The notes beneath the pieces are model-generated. The model worked only from the letters and a program-made list of their open reading frames with translations. It searched no databases and was not told where the DNA came from. 64,000 bases of DNA from Candidatus Soleaferrea massiliensis AP7 (GTDB lineage: Bacteria; Bacillota; Clostridia; Oscillospirales; Ruminococcaceae), in the NCBI RefSeq assembly GCF_000820765.1, contig NZ_CCYH01000006.1:1-64000 (forward strand), written 5' to 3'. The position numbers were made by a program, and so were the translations under genes. Below, in pieces: positions 9,442-19,800 of the stretch. Numbering within the stretch: position 1 is the first letter of the stretch; each line of letters starts with the position of its first letter.

Positions 9442-10536
9442 TTACGAGAACTTCTCCTCGACATTCTGCTTGGTCACGCCGGTGTTCTCCTCAACCGTGA
9501 TCTGGGACGCCCATTCGGCAATCTGTTCCTCAAAGCGTTCGCGGGCCATCCTGGTCTGCAGGTCGTCCCTGCAGGAGTCAAAGGCGACCGTATCGCCGTT
9601 CAGGTCCAGACGTTCATAGGCGATGTTGAACAGGTTGCCGCTGTCGTCATAGGTATACAGCTTGCCGTATTCCTTGTCGAACAGCCCGTCCAGAAAAGCG
9701 GCAGGATAACCGCTCTGGCCGCGTGCCACCAGCGAAGCGTATGCATCCTGGGAACGGAACTTGACCGAGCCGGTTTCGCTGGTCTTTGAGGTGCTCGCTC
9801 CGGCCATGATCAGCTCGTCCTCCAAAAGAAGCTCGTCGATGATCGTATCGAAATCCGCGCCGCCTTTGAGCCTGCTCAGATATCCGTCAAAAGCCGCTTT
9901 ATAGCCGGTGTCTTCCGTTTCCGGATTACCGGCGTCTTCCATCTCTGGATTACCGGCGTCCTCGCCGCTTTCCGCGCTGTCATAGGGGATCGCAATGAAT
10001 TTGATCAGGGCGTAATGGCTTTGGTAGTATTCCCGCTGCTGATCGTCGGTGAGTTCTGCGACCAGTTCCGCCTTCATATCCGCGAAGATCTGGTCCCGTT
10101 TATAGTCATTCAGCGACGCAGCCCGGAAGGATTCCTCATCCACGCCCAGTGTCTCATAGTTGCGGGAATAGCCCGCCGCTTTCCAATACTGGCTGACGGT
10201 GGTTTCCACCAGCTCATCTCCGTCATCTCCGACCGAGAGACCGCGTTCATCAAATTTCTGTTCGATTGCCAGATGCTCTTTGCAGAGCTCGACCGCCTTG
10301 TCCTGTATCCAGGCGGAAGCATCCTTTTCCTCAAGCTGTGCCGTGAACAGCCCTTCCTTGCCGCCGTTCAGCTCGCAGGCCGCGTTGTAGGCCTGGACCA
10401 GATACCAATTGTAAAGGCCGCTGGAGATCGTCTGTCCGGATGCGGTCAGCGCCGTCGAGCCTGACCGGCAGGCGCCAAGCGGGAGAAGCGTCAGGATGCA
10501 CAGCAGGACAGCCGCTGTTTGTTTAAGATGTTTCAT
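9442..10536 (-). CDS. SurA/PrsA-like lipoprotein
   Basis: This 364-residue lipoprotein has a lipobox (LLPLGAC) after a positively charged, hydrophobic signal, so it should be acylated at Cys23 and held on the outer face of the membrane. The body is helical and charged, with an N-terminal region resembling the chaperone part of SurA/PrsA foldases (SSGLYNWYLVQAYNAACELN...DKAVELCKEHLAIEQKFDERG). A clear parvulin isomerase core was not identified, so the foldase role is inference. An acidic repeat, EDAGNPE(M/T), lies in the middle and is a short DNA repeat. The start has AAGGAGG at 7-nt spacing. It could aid folding of the secreted enzymes encoded around it. Confidence 0.7.
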   Translation of the reverse strand: MKHLKQTAAVLLCILTLLPLGACRSGSTALTASGQTISSGLYNWYLVQAYNAACELNGGKEGLFTAQLEEKDASAWIQDKAVELCKEHLAIEQKFDERGLSVGDDGDELVETTVSQYWKAAGYSRNYETLGVDEESFRAASLNDYKRDQIFADMKAELVAELTDDQQREYYQSHYALIKFIAIPYDSAESGEDAGNPEMEDAGNPETEDTGYKAAFDGYLSRLKGGADFDTIIDELLLEDELIMAGASTSKTSETGSVKFRSQDAYASLVARGQSGYPAAFLDGLFDKEYGKLYTYDDSGNLFNIAYERLDLNGDTVAFDSCRDDLQTRMARERFEEQIAEWASQITVEENTGVTKQNVEEKFS

Positions 10537-11159
10537 CGGGTTCCTCCTTAGAAAATCTGGAAAGCAGAGTGGGGAGCGGCATCCGCCGTTCTTCAGAGCG
10601 TTTTGTCACAATCAACAAAATGCTTCGTTATCATCCTTTTCCTGATGACAATATTACCATATTTGTCGTGAAAACGCAAGCCGGATGGCGTAAACAGCAT
10701 GGGAACAGCGCGAATAGCCGGCGGGTCTGTAAGGATAACAGAGGACGCTTTTCCGATTACAGGATTCACGCATGGTGTCCCGATCTTTCGGCTAGCCGTA
10801 AATTGCCGATAATTTACCAGATTACACATTTTTTCGCGGCGGTCGGCTGTTTTATTGAGGGCATTTAACGGACGTCTTTTGTAAATGCCCTGAAATTCAT
10901 TGCGGTGCTGATGGATTCGGAGATATGACAGTCAGGGGCAAACAAATCGGATGGTCATTCATCTGATTCAAGAATCTTGAATCAGCGCAAAAAGGGGTTT
11001 TTTAGGGGATTACCAGCTTGAGAACGGGCGGCACTTTAAGTGCCGCCCGTTCTGCATAAAGATCGAAAAGAAGGGTATCGATCCGTTGACTGTGTGATTG
11101 CTGCCGTTCTATCCGCTTATCTGCAAACAGAATCGGAGCTTGGTGATCAGACTGCGGGG
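10537..11159. other. Intergenic region with one strong palindrome
   Basis: No gene is recognised in these 623 bases. A perfect 16-bp inverted repeat, AGAACGGGCGGCACTT (11021-11036) with 11038-11053, lies past the stop of the wall-anchored GH3 gene. It probably terminates or protects that transcript, although the following T-tract is poor. Confidence 0.5.
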
Positions 11160-13697
11160 TTAACGGTCCGCTTTGCGTTTGGTTGCGAACAGGACCGCGC
11201 CGCCTGCGCTGACCAACAGGAACATGCCGAGTCCGGCTGCCGCGGAGCTGTTCAGCGGGGAACCGGTGCCCGGGTTCTTCTTACTGGAGGTGGAGCCTGA
11301 TGCGTTGCCGGAGCTTGTGGAGGAGGTATCCTTATCCGGTCCGAAGCCGGCATACTTGAGGGTACGCTCGTCCTTGATCTGTCCGGACCAGTTCAGGCCG
11401 AACGCAAAGTCATAGACGTTACCGTTTTCATCCTTGTAGCAGTCCATATCCTGGCCGACGTCCTCATACTGCTTCTCAACGGTTTCCATGTCCTTCGGCT
11501 GCTGCATCGGCAGGAGACCGGAAGGCTCAGTTTTACCGGAGATGATGTCGAGCGCGGCCTGATCCTGGATGTCGTAGCCGACTAAGATCGCGTCGGACAG
11601 CGGCTCCACTTCGGAGAAGACCATCGGGTTGGTTGCTTTGACATAGGTGATGACCGGCTTGCCGCCCATCGCTTCCTTGGCATCCTGCAGCTTTTTGAGT
11701 TCATCAAGGTTTTCCTGAATTTCTACCGTTTTGCCCTTATAGGAGCGGTTTTCTTCCTTATCAAAGGAAAGCAGCGGGTAGGATGCAATGGATTTTTCAC
11801 GGGCGGTGTCCGCCGTGTAGCTGCTGTACTGCAGCGTGACCGGGAAGTATCCGTTGCCGCCCTTTGCGAGGTCGGCGCTGTCATAGCCCTGTCCGCCCTG
11901 CGGCGCGTTCATCGCGACAATGGCAAAGTCCGCTTTGTCGGGATCTTCGGTTACATCGTAGTACTTGGAGACGAGCTTGTCTTCCATGCCGACGACATAT
12001 GCGGTTTTCTTTTTGTCCTTGGACTGTTCGACGATCGCGCCGTCGGAATTCTTGATCATGACGACCGATTTGAGCTGTGCGTCATAGCCTTCGGTCATAT
12101 AGTCGGAGTTGCCGACCTCCTTCTCCGATTCGTCCGGATCGAGGTATGGATTCTCAAAGAGCCCGGCGTTGAAGATGTTGGTCAGCAGTCTTCTTGCGGA
12201 TTCCTGGAAACGGAAGTCCGCGTCTGTCTGTCCCATCTCTTCGACCATCATGTCGTAGGCGTCCATAACCGGAGCTTTATCGTTGTTTCCGCCGAACTGG
12301 TCGACGCCCGCCATCAGGATTTTGTAATGGCGCTCGGAAACGGTCAGGTTCTCGGTGCCCCAGCACTTGCCTTCAAAGAAGATGTCGCCCTGGGTTGCGT
12401 CCGCGGTGACCAGCCAGTCGGTGCAGACGACGCCGTCATAGTTGTATTCGCCGCGCAGCAGGTCGCCTATGATATATTTGCTGTAGCTGTTGCCGACGTT
12501 TTCGCCGTATTTGGTGTCCTGATTGTAGGAGATCGTGTAGTACGGCATCACCGCGGAGGCCATGCCGGTTCCGCCGTTCAGCTTAAACGCGCCTTCGGTG
12601 AAGGTTTTCAGATGTTCATCGAAGTTTTCTCCCGGATACACCGTGAACTTGCCGTAGCCGTAGTGTCCGTCGCGGCCGCCCTCTTCCGGTCCGCCGCTCG
12701 GCCAGTGCTTGATCATGGCGTTGACGCTCTTGCCGCCCCAGCCGGTATCTGAGCCTTCGGTTGTCTGGAAGCCGTCGACATAGGCCCTTGCCATGTCGGT
12801 CGCGAGCTTGGTGTTCTCTCCGAAGGTGCCGTTGAAGCGGTTCCATCTCGGCTCGGTTGCGAGGTCGATCTGCGGGGACAGCGCGGTCGCGATGCCCAGT
12901 GCGCGGTATTCCTTCGAAGCGATATCGCCGAACTTTTCGACAAGCTCCGGATCGAAGGTGGCCGCCATGCCGATCGAGGAAGGCCACAGGGAGATCTTGC
13001 CGCCCTGTCCCGCCACATATTCCACATCGTTCGCGCCGCTTGCGCCGTGGCGCGGGTCGGAGGAGTTGTTCGCCGGGATGCCGTAGCCCAGACCCTCAAC
13101 AAAGGCTTGTACGTTGTTGCTCCACTTTGCCGCAACTTCCGGGCTTTCCACGCTGGTGATCAGCACATGGCGCAGGTTGTCGCGGTCTAAGAAGGTCTTC
13201 TGCATATCGGAAAGATCCCACGCGTTCGCGCCGCTGTCCGCATACGGAAGGCCGCCGGTATATACGCCTTCACCATTCTTTTCTCCGCCATAGGTGTCGC
13301 CGCCGTACATCGATCCGCCCGGGATCGTCTGATGCACGCTGTAGAGCATCAGTCCGGCGATCGTCTCAATGCCGGATCGGCCGTCCTTCACGAGCTGTGC
13401 GGCGAGGTCGGTTGCCCGGGTCTTGGTGTCCAGCCGCCAGTCCTCATAGACGTCCAGCTCGCCGTTCTGGTTCAGATCCTTGAACGCGTAACCGTCCTGT
13501 TCAAGGATCTGGACACCGGAATCGGGGGAGTAGCCGAGCGTTTTGCCGCCCTGGTTCTCCACAAGCATATAGCCTTTACCGGAGTCCTTGATGGTGTACT
13601 TCGGCGTATCGTCCGCAATCGCCGAAAGTCCCATGCTGGATGCGACGAAGGTCACGGCCAAAGCAAGCGCTAAGCCTTTTTTCGTATTCTGTTTCAA
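11160..13697 (-). CDS. Cell-wall-anchored GH3 glycosidase with NPGTG sorting signal
   Basis: This secreted GH3 enzyme of 845 residues starts at a TTG (13695-13697). GGAGG lies 8 nt upstream and a clean signal peptide (KQNTKKGLALALAV...) follows. The longer frame to 13799 overlaps the likely -35 box. An EF-hand-like loop (DLNQNGELDVYEDW) is followed by the GH3 barrel (DPRHGASG, IKHWPSGGPEEGG, and the nucleophile segment VVCTDW) and the GH3 C-terminal domain. There is no dockerin. The tail has a Ser/Gly-rich spacer, NPGTGS, a hydrophobic span and KRKADR, a sortase sorting signal of NPxTG type. It should therefore sit on the peptidoglycan and trim oligosaccharides at the surface. Which sortase acts is unknown; a class B-like sortase is encoded at 36596-40345. 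Confidence 0.88.
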   Translation of the reverse strand: MKQNTKKGLALALAVTFVASSMGLSAIADDTPKYTIKDSGKGYMLVENQGGKTLGYSPDSGVQILEQDGYAFKDLNQNGELDVYEDWRLDTKTRATDLAAQLVKDGRSGIETIAGLMLYSVHQTIPGGSMYGGDTYGGEKNGEGVYTGGLPYADSGANAWDLSDMQKTFLDRDNLRHVLITSVESPEVAAKWSNNVQAFVEGLGYGIPANNSSDPRHGASGANDVEYVAGQGGKISLWPSSIGMAATFDPELVEKFGDIASKEYRALGIATALSPQIDLATEPRWNRFNGTFGENTKLATDMARAYVDGFQTTEGSDTGWGGKSVNAMIKHWPSGGPEEGGRDGHYGYGKFTVYPGENFDEHLKTFTEGAFKLNGGTGMASAVMPYYTISYNQDTKYGENVGNSYSKYIIGDLLRGEYNYDGVVCTDWLVTADATQGDIFFEGKCWGTENLTVSERHYKILMAGVDQFGGNNDKAPVMDAYDMMVEEMGQTDADFRFQESARRLLTNIFNAGLFENPYLDPDESEKEVGNSDYMTEGYDAQLKSVVMIKNSDGAIVEQSKDKKKTAYVVGMEDKLVSKYYDVTEDPDKADFAIVAMNAPQGGQGYDSADLAKGGNGYFPVTLQYSSYTADTAREKSIASYPLLSFDKEENRSYKGKTVEIQENLDELKKLQDAKEAMGGKPVITYVKATNPMVFSEVEPLSDAILVGYDIQDQAALDIISGKTEPSGLLPMQQPKDMETVEKQYEDVGQDMDCYKDENGNVYDFAFGLNWSGQIKDERTLKYAGFGPDKDTSSTSSGNASGSTSSKKNPGTGSPLNSSAAAGLGMFLLVSAGGAVLFATKRKADR

Positions 13698-13770
13698 ATG
13701 AAATACCTCCTTCTCTTTTGAGGATGCTTCTGTTTCATGGATGATCCCTGTAAACCCTCTTTTCTCCCTC

Positions 13771-13799
13771 ACTTTAACACGAAGCTTCTGGGAATTCAA
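13771..13799 (-). promoter_or_regulatory. Probable promoter of the wall-anchored GH3 gene
   Basis: On the minus strand TTGAAT (13794-13799) and TAAAGT (13771-13776) are spaced by 17 bp. The resulting leader of about 70 nt ends at the TTG start, which supports that start over the upstream ATG. Confidence 0.5.
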
Positions 13800-13933
13800 G
13801 CGTCATGGCGCAACTGGCAATTACATGGCGCGAATAGCGAAATGAAACAAAATCATTTCGTATAAAACGCGCTTTTTCATGAATTTTTGATAAGAAATGT
13901 TCTGCGGCCTGTAAAATAGCGGGATGATTCATC

Positions 13934-13962
13934 TTGACTTTATGTGCAATATCTCCTATACT
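13934..13962 (+). promoter_or_regulatory. Promoter of the LytTR regulator
   Basis: TTGACT (13934-13939), a 17-bp spacer and TATACT (13957-13962) lie 36 bp before the start codon. AAGGAGG follows close to the ATG. Confidence 0.65.
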
Positions 13963-13997
13963 TATAATAAAGTAAAAAATTTGAAGGAGGTTCCCGG

Positions 13998-14714
13998 ATG
14001 CCGGTATTCAAAGTAGCGGTCTGCGGCGGCGAGAAGCTGACACTCGAGTCGATTGCCCAAAAAACACAGGCGCAGTTTCAGCAGCACGAGTGCGAAACGG
14101 TCATCGACCGGTATGATAATCCGCTCAGGCTGCGCGAGAAAATCTTCTCAGGCTACAGCTACGACGCGCTGTTTCTGGATATCGACATGCCGCGGCTGAA
14201 CGGGCTGCAGCTTGCAAAGGACCTGCGCAGGCTCGACAAACAGGTGTTCCTGCTGCTTGTTTCCGGCAGGGAGGAATATGTCTTCGAATCCCTGCAGGCG
14301 AAGCCGTTCCGGTTCATCCGCAAGGCAAGCTTCGACGCCGATCTCAATGAGGCGGTCGAGCAGCTTGCCGGGGAGATGCTTGAGAGCCGGGAGGACAGCC
14401 ACATCACCGTACAGAGCGGCACAGTCAGCCTGCGGCTGAACGCGAGCCGGATCATCTATGTCGAGTCGCTCGACAAATATCTGAACATGGTGGCACAGAG
14501 CAGGAATTTTTCCATCCGCTATAAACTCTCTGATATGGAAAAGCTGCTCATGCCCTATGGATTCATCCGTATTCACAAGAGCTATCTGGTGAACTACCGG
14601 TTTATCTTCAGCATCGAATCCCGAAATGTGGTGCTGGATTCCGGGCAGAAGCTGCCGCTGAGCAGGTATCGGGAAAGGGAGGTTCAGCAGAAATTCCAGG
14701 AGCTGACCGAATAG
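13998..14714 (+). CDS. LytTR-family response regulator
   Basis: This 238-residue two-domain regulator has an N-terminal receiver with a phospho-acceptor aspartate in LFLDIDMPRLNG (about residue 55) and a lysine region FRFIRKASF. A C-terminal LytTR DNA-binding domain (about 135-236) has IIYVESLDKYLNM, GFIRIHKSYLVN and LPLSRYRE. Family members bind direct repeats and control virulence, bacteriocin or sugar genes. No sensor kinase is adjacent, so it is an orphan here. It is divergent from the wall-anchored GH3 gene, about 300 bp apart, and could control it; that link is inference. Confidence 0.9.
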   Translation: MPVFKVAVCGGEKLTLESIAQKTQAQFQQHECETVIDRYDNPLRLREKIFSGYSYDALFLDIDMPRLNGLQLAKDLRRLDKQVFLLLVSGREEYVFESLQAKPFRFIRKASFDADLNEAVEQLAGEMLESREDSHITVQSGTVSLRLNASRIIYVESLDKYLNMVAQSRNFSIRYKLSDMEKLLMPYGFIRIHKSYLVNYRFIFSIESRNVVLDSGQKLPLSRYREREVQQKFQELTE

Positions 14715-15014
14715 ATCCGTCCCGTCTTGGCGGTTCCTGCCAATACATATGGTGCCGATGGCATAAAGCCGGGCTTGAGAATGGTGCGGTGCCCGGCTCA
14801 TCCTGAGAGAGAAGAGCCGGAGCTGACCTCAAACGGTTGTGCGGCATGGCGATGGGATATGTGCTTTAAGATGGAGGACGGGTATTTTAAGGCTGGCATT
14901 CTGCTGAAAGACAAGTGACGTATATGATAAGATATTAAAAAACCTTGCAAACGACATCCATTGAACATGACAGGAGTGAGAGCAGACAACACAACAAGAA
15001 TTGAGGGATGAAAG
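14715..15014. other. Intergenic region, nothing recognised
   Basis: The 300 bases between the regulator and the next gene hold a short open frame (14727-14918) without a ribosome site or recognisable product. No strong hairpin is evident. Confidence 0.4.
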
Positions 15015-15917
15015 ATGATTATGACCCTGCCAACAGAAGACGAGATGGCTTTTCATCAGAGGATGGAGCCGGAGGAATTCAAGCTGCAGAGCTGGCCGAA
15101 ACGGATCTACCAGCTTACCGACCTGCCGGAAATCTATCTGCCGTATCTGCAGGACTGGCTTCAGAAAGGGATGCCGGTCAAACACCTGACCTACATCCCG
15201 CGGGAGGAAGCGCTCAGCGGTCAGCCGGAGTATGTGCTGTGCTGGCTTCAGGATGAGGTGATGCTGCTGAAGACCGATTTCATTGGCCGCAAGGTCAAGC
15301 AGGTAATTTTGTCGCCGGACAGGATTATCCGCGTCGACTATTCGGTATCGCTGCTCAACTGCCAGGTGACGCTGACCTACAAAGAGGGGGATGAGGTGCT
15401 GCAGGAGCAGTTCCAGTACAACAAGGTCAAGGAGGAGCACATTGTGCCGATCCTGAACATCCTGCTGAAAAACCAGCCGTTTTATGAGATGAACGTCTAC
15501 ACGAATGAAAACAGCACCTGCCAGTATCTGAGCGCATACAGCTATGCGATGTTCAATTCCAGCAAGCTGGCATACCGGCTGGATTCCAACATGGAGTGCT
15601 ACTACTGGGACAAAAAGCAGATGAAATACATCCATCAGACCAGCGCGAAGCGCAAAGCAGTGCCGGAATACTTCATCGGTGCAATGGATAAGGGAATCGC
15701 CTTGATCTTTTCAGGCGTTTACGACGTCAAGACCATCTATCTGCTTTGGAAGAACATCCGGGATATTGAGATTGAACGGGAGAAATCCGCGCAGATTCGC
15801 ATTGAAACCGTACAGGGGGATCATTACACCATCCCGGTGAACGCATCGCGCTATACGCTGGCCGAAGCGTTTGTACAGCGCATCCGGAACAAGCTGCAGA
15901 GACAGCAGCTTGTGTGA
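15015..15917 (+). CDS. Protein of unknown function (300 aa)
   Basis: I do not recognise this 300-residue soluble protein. It has no signal peptide or transmembrane span. It is rich in aromatic and charged residues and in alternating beta-type stretches (VILSPDRIIRVDYSVSL, CQVTLTYKEGD, LIFSGVYDVKTIYLLW). The C-terminal part (IRIETVQGDHYTIPVN followed by an amphipathic helix) has the look of a PH-like or regulatory beta-barrel domain, but that is only an impression. GAGGG lies 6 nt before the ATG. It follows the LytTR regulator in the same direction and is closed by a hairpin, so the two might share a pathway. Confidence 0.7.
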   Translation: MIMTLPTEDEMAFHQRMEPEEFKLQSWPKRIYQLTDLPEIYLPYLQDWLQKGMPVKHLTYIPREEALSGQPEYVLCWLQDEVMLLKTDFIGRKVKQVILSPDRIIRVDYSVSLLNCQVTLTYKEGDEVLQEQFQYNKVKEEHIVPILNILLKNQPFYEMNVYTNENSTCQYLSAYSYAMFNSSKLAYRLDSNMECYYWDKKQMKYIHQTSAKRKAVPEYFIGAMDKGIALIFSGVYDVKTIYLLWKNIRDIEIEREKSAQIRIETVQGDHYTIPVNASRYTLAEAFVQRIRNKLQRQQLV

Positions 15918-15981
15918 ATATAAAAGAGGAAGTCCTCCTTCTGATAGCTTGAACAGCCCCAGTAAAAACGGTCATTGACGA

Positions 15982-16021
15982 AATCCCCCTGATGTGGAAA
16001 GGTCACTACATCAGGGGGATT
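15982..16021. terminator. Hairpin after the 300-aa unknown protein
   Basis: A perfect 14-bp stem (AATCCCCCTGATGT with its complement) lies 65 bp past the stop. The T-tract is short (ATTGTT), so termination is probable rather than certain. Confidence 0.5.
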
Positions 16022-16164
16022 GTTAAGGAAAAGAGGAGATACACGCATACAAAAATTGATGCGATGATGGCAATGGACAAAAAGCCGCAAAGAAATCGAG
16101 ATTCTCTTTAATCTGGAAAATCACTGGTTGACAAGTTTCACTTGGCGGGAGGTGGTTGCTGTGC

Positions 16165-16576
16165 CGCTGCGGCACAGCGTCGATGCGGAAACCAGCGTCA
16201 TCTCCGGCATCAGCTTTGGAACCACGGCGGAAGATACTTTGGACGGACTCCTTTGTGACAACGCAGCCGCCCCATCCGCGTGGTGGATGAAACGGGCGAC
16301 GCGGCGGATGCCGCATCCCATGTTCGCAGCGGCATGAAGGCACAGATCCTCTACGGCGGGAACATCGTCAAGGAATACGCGCCGTCCGTCCTCGGCGATC
16401 TCGGCGTCAACGAGAATCCGGGCGTCGTCGATCTGCTTCTGATGAAAAATCAGATTCTGGGCAAAACGGGATTCACCCCGATGCAGGCTCTGAGCGCGGA
16501 TATTACCAGAACGGCCGTATCAATGTCTTGGACCTCCTGCGGTTGAAGCTGACAATCCTGGGTATGCAGCATTTCA
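16165..16576 (+). pseudogene. Broken duplicate of a dockerin tail
   Basis: This is a decayed copy of the X module plus dockerin of the GH3 gene at 265-6093. From about 16179 one frame reads VDAETSVISGISFGTTAEDT. The match continues from 16274 in a second frame (GMKAQILYGGN, LSVLGDLGVSE-like) and from 16510 in a third (NGRINVLDLLRLKL). The second break is a loss of one base, where GATATGGACCAG in the intact gene has become GATATTACCAG. The natural stop is also changed (ATGTAA to ATGCAG). Similarity is high at the nucleotide level and extends into the downstream hairpin. No catalytic part or promoter is left. Confidence 0.85.
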
Positions 16577-16581
16577 AGCTG

Positions 16582-16611
16582 AAACCGCCCGGCCAAACGG
16601 CCGGGCGGTTT
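16582..16611. terminator. Terminator remnant following the dockerin pseudogene
   Basis: The 13-bp stem AAACCGCCCGGCC with its complement is the counterpart of the terminator at 220-253, in the same position relative to the dockerin end. It shows that the duplicated piece included the 3' flank. Confidence 0.65.
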
Positions 16612-16724
16612 GTTGTTGGAAAATCGTCCAGATTATCCGGATTTTTACGCAGACCCTCCGGCAAAATTTTCAAATTGTTCACGAAACATTATTATTACCG
16701 TGTCTATTTTTTGTAATCGTGTGC

Positions 16725-16730
16725 TATATT
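16725..16730 (+). promoter_or_regulatory. Extended -10 promoter of the GH63-like gene
   Basis: TGC-TATATT (16722-16730) forms an extended -10 element; no good -35 box lies 17 bp upstream. The leader to the start at 16852 is about 115 nt and contains the palindrome GGAACCGTTTTCC (16797-16809). Confidence 0.4.
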
Positions 16731-16851
16731 GTTAACAGAATATGTACTCAGGTTTTTGTGTGCACCGTTTCTTATATATTTATTTAACAGAAGGGAGGAA
16801 CCGTTTTCCATTTTGCCAAACCATTCATACCATTAGAAAAAGGAGAAAAAA

Positions 16852-19800
16852 ATGAGGAAGAATTTGAAACGCACCGTATCTATCCTGCTTTCGGCAGCTA
16901 TGGCGTTTTCCCTTGCCACACCCGCTTTTGCGGAAAAAGAAATCGTTGCCGGCGGATATGAGATCGACATGGCGGACCTGCCGAAGATCCATCTCCCGGC
17001 GCATCCCGAATGGGAGGACCTTTACAACGCAACCTGGAACATCCACAAGAACAACATCCGGAAGATGCCCGCTTGCACCAATCCGGAGGCCCCCTACTAT
17101 GTGGACGAGAACTTCACGTCCAAGATCTTCGTCTGGGACACCATGTTCATGATGATGTTCGACAAGTACGGCATCAACCAATTCCCAACCCTTCCGTCCA
17201 TCGACAACTTCTACTACAACCAGGAGGACGGCGGACCGGGCGACGGCTACATCTGCCGCGAGATCATCGAGGACACCGGCGAGCACTACTGGTCCCATTA
17301 CGACGACATCAACGGAACCAACCCGCCGCTGTTTGCCTGGGCGGAATGGGAGCAGTTCCTGGTGCACGGCGACAAGGAGCGCTTCAACAAGGACATCAAC
17401 GGCAAGACCATCTATGAACGCCTTGTCTCCCACTACAACTTTATCGAACGGGAGAAGAAGCATCCAAACGGCCTGTACGGTAAAACGAACGGCTATGGAA
17501 ACGGTTTGGACGACACCCCGAATCAGGACGGCGGATGGCTGATCATGGATTCCAATGTCGGCGGCAAGCAGACCTACAACGACCTGAGTATCCAGCAGGC
17601 GCAGGTCGCCCACTATCTGTCCCTGATCGCAAACGAGCTGGGCAAGACCGAGGACGCGGCTTTCTTTGAGAGCGAGCATCAGCGCATCTCCGGTCTCATC
17701 AACGAGCTTCTCTGGAATGAAGAGGATTCGTTCTACTACAACCTGGACGAGCAGGGCGTCAACCAGACCTGCATCGCGACGCCGACCGGTCTCTGGGCGC
17801 TGGCAGGACGGGTTGCGCCCCCTGAGCGCGCCGAGGCGATGGTCCGCAAAAACGCGCTGAACTCCGAACGGATGTTCCGTCCCAGCGGACTTTCGACCGT
17901 CACCTACGACTGGGGTTCCTTCACCCCGGCCGGCGGATACTGGAACGGCTCCGTTTGGGCGCCGACCGCCTACCAGTACATCAAGGGCCTGCACGAGTAC
18001 GGCATGGACGACATCGCGTTTGAAGAGGCTGTCCGCCACGTCACCGCGGTGAACGACGTCTTTCAGAAGACCGGAACGCTGTGGGAGAACTACGCGCCGG
18101 ACTATCCTTCCAACGGCAACACCAGCCGCCCGAACTTTGTCGGCTGGACCGGCGCGCTGTCCGTCGGCCTGCTCATCGAGAACATCGTGGGCGTCCGCAT
18201 GAAGGCTTCGGAGGATGTCATCGACTGGAACATCCACCTCGACGAGGAGCACGGCGTCTCCGATCTGTGGATGGGCGGCGGCAGCGAGCGTGAACCGAAT
18301 CGCGTATCCCTGCTGGCCAAGGACCGTCCAAGCGCAAAAGCCCCGGTAGAAATCACGGTAGAATGTGTCCGTCCCTTCACCCTGAACGTCACCAACGGAG
18401 ACGTCAAGGAAACCCTCCGGGTGGAAGCCGGCACGCACAGCTATACCATCGGCGGCGAGGAAGGAAACGAACCGTATCTGGACTCCGCGGTACACATCTT
18501 CCGTTCCAATGACCTGTCCCTTGCAAAAGACACGGTCAGCGCAAACGCCGTGGACTTTGTCACCTTTACGAATCAGTATGACGAGACCATCACCGACGGC
18601 TTGCAGAACCGTACCGGAAACGGCACAATCTACAACGTGAACACCATCGGCCACCGCAACGCAAGGACCCAGGGCAGCCCGATCATGGAATCGCTCGGCT
18701 ACACCGGCGCACAGGAGGTTGTCAAGACCGCCCACGACGGCCCGGAAGGCTTCACGATCATGGCCCCGGCGGACAACCGCATGCGCACCTTGAAGCTGAT
18801 CGTCGGCGTGCGGGACACGGACGCCACCGTGAACACCGCCCTTTCCGACGCCTCCCAGCCGCGCTCGATCAAAAAGCTGAGCAGCGGCGGCGGTGAACAG
18901 ATCTACACCGTCACCATCCCCTATCAGGCCGCATCGGACAACAGATATCTGCTGGCGAAGTTCACCGCCGACACCACCTCTGGCGAAATCAGCCTGAAGG
19001 GCATCATCCTGGAAGACGGCGGCGAGCAGATCATGAAGGCGCCGGAAAGCTTCACCGTCACGCCCGGCGACGGACAGGCTGTCGTAAACGCGCAGAATCC
19101 TGAAGGATACGATTACTCCTCCTACCGCGTATACGTTGGCGAAAGTAAATTCGACATGCAGTGTTATGAAACCGAAACGCTCCCGTTCACCATCCCGAAT
19201 CTGGAGAACTTCAAATCGTACTACGTTTCCATTTCCGGCATGCAGAACGGCACAGAGAGCACGATGAGCGAACATCTGCAGGTGATTCCGGAGCCGGCAG
19301 GCTATGACGACAACGCCCGCGCACAGAAGGATCTCGAGCTAGCGCTGGACGACATCCTCAACGGCAACACCGGCTTCGACGCCATCACCGGCCCGATGAG
19401 CTTCAGCCTGACCGGCGAAGTCTACGGCAGCAGCATTACCGTCAGCGCTTCCACCGACAGCCAGAGCTACGGCATCATGAACGACGGCGGCGTTGTCCGC
19501 CCGGTCGCGCCGATGGGGAACAAGGCAGCCGTCTTGACCATCCGTTCCTCTTACGATACCGGCGAAGCGACTCTGGAACAGGATGCCGTGGTCACCGCCA
19601 TCGATCCCGCGCAGGACGCCTATGTACAGGGCAGCGCTTACGGCGCGCCGTACTTCACGGTGGACCTGAGCGGCCTTGGCAGCAAGGACTGGATGCAGTT
19701 CCAATCCCCGTATGACTACGAATACGCCAGAAAGAACAGCGGCAGCAGCTTCTCGAACTTCCGCCGTTTCCACAGCGCTTCGGAAGAAATGTCGTGGGAG

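Noticed and set aside
13697..13799. Upstream ATG start for the wall-anchored GH3
   Set aside because: It overlaps the predicted -35 box, has no ribosome site and would bury the signal peptide 34 residues inside.
14727..14918. Small protein of 63 residues after the LytTR gene
   Set aside because: No ribosome site and no recognisable sequence; composition fits chance.
16825..19275. An 816-codon open frame on the minus strand
   Set aside because: It is antisense to the GH63-like catalytic domain, which has clear family motifs; the minus frame shows none.
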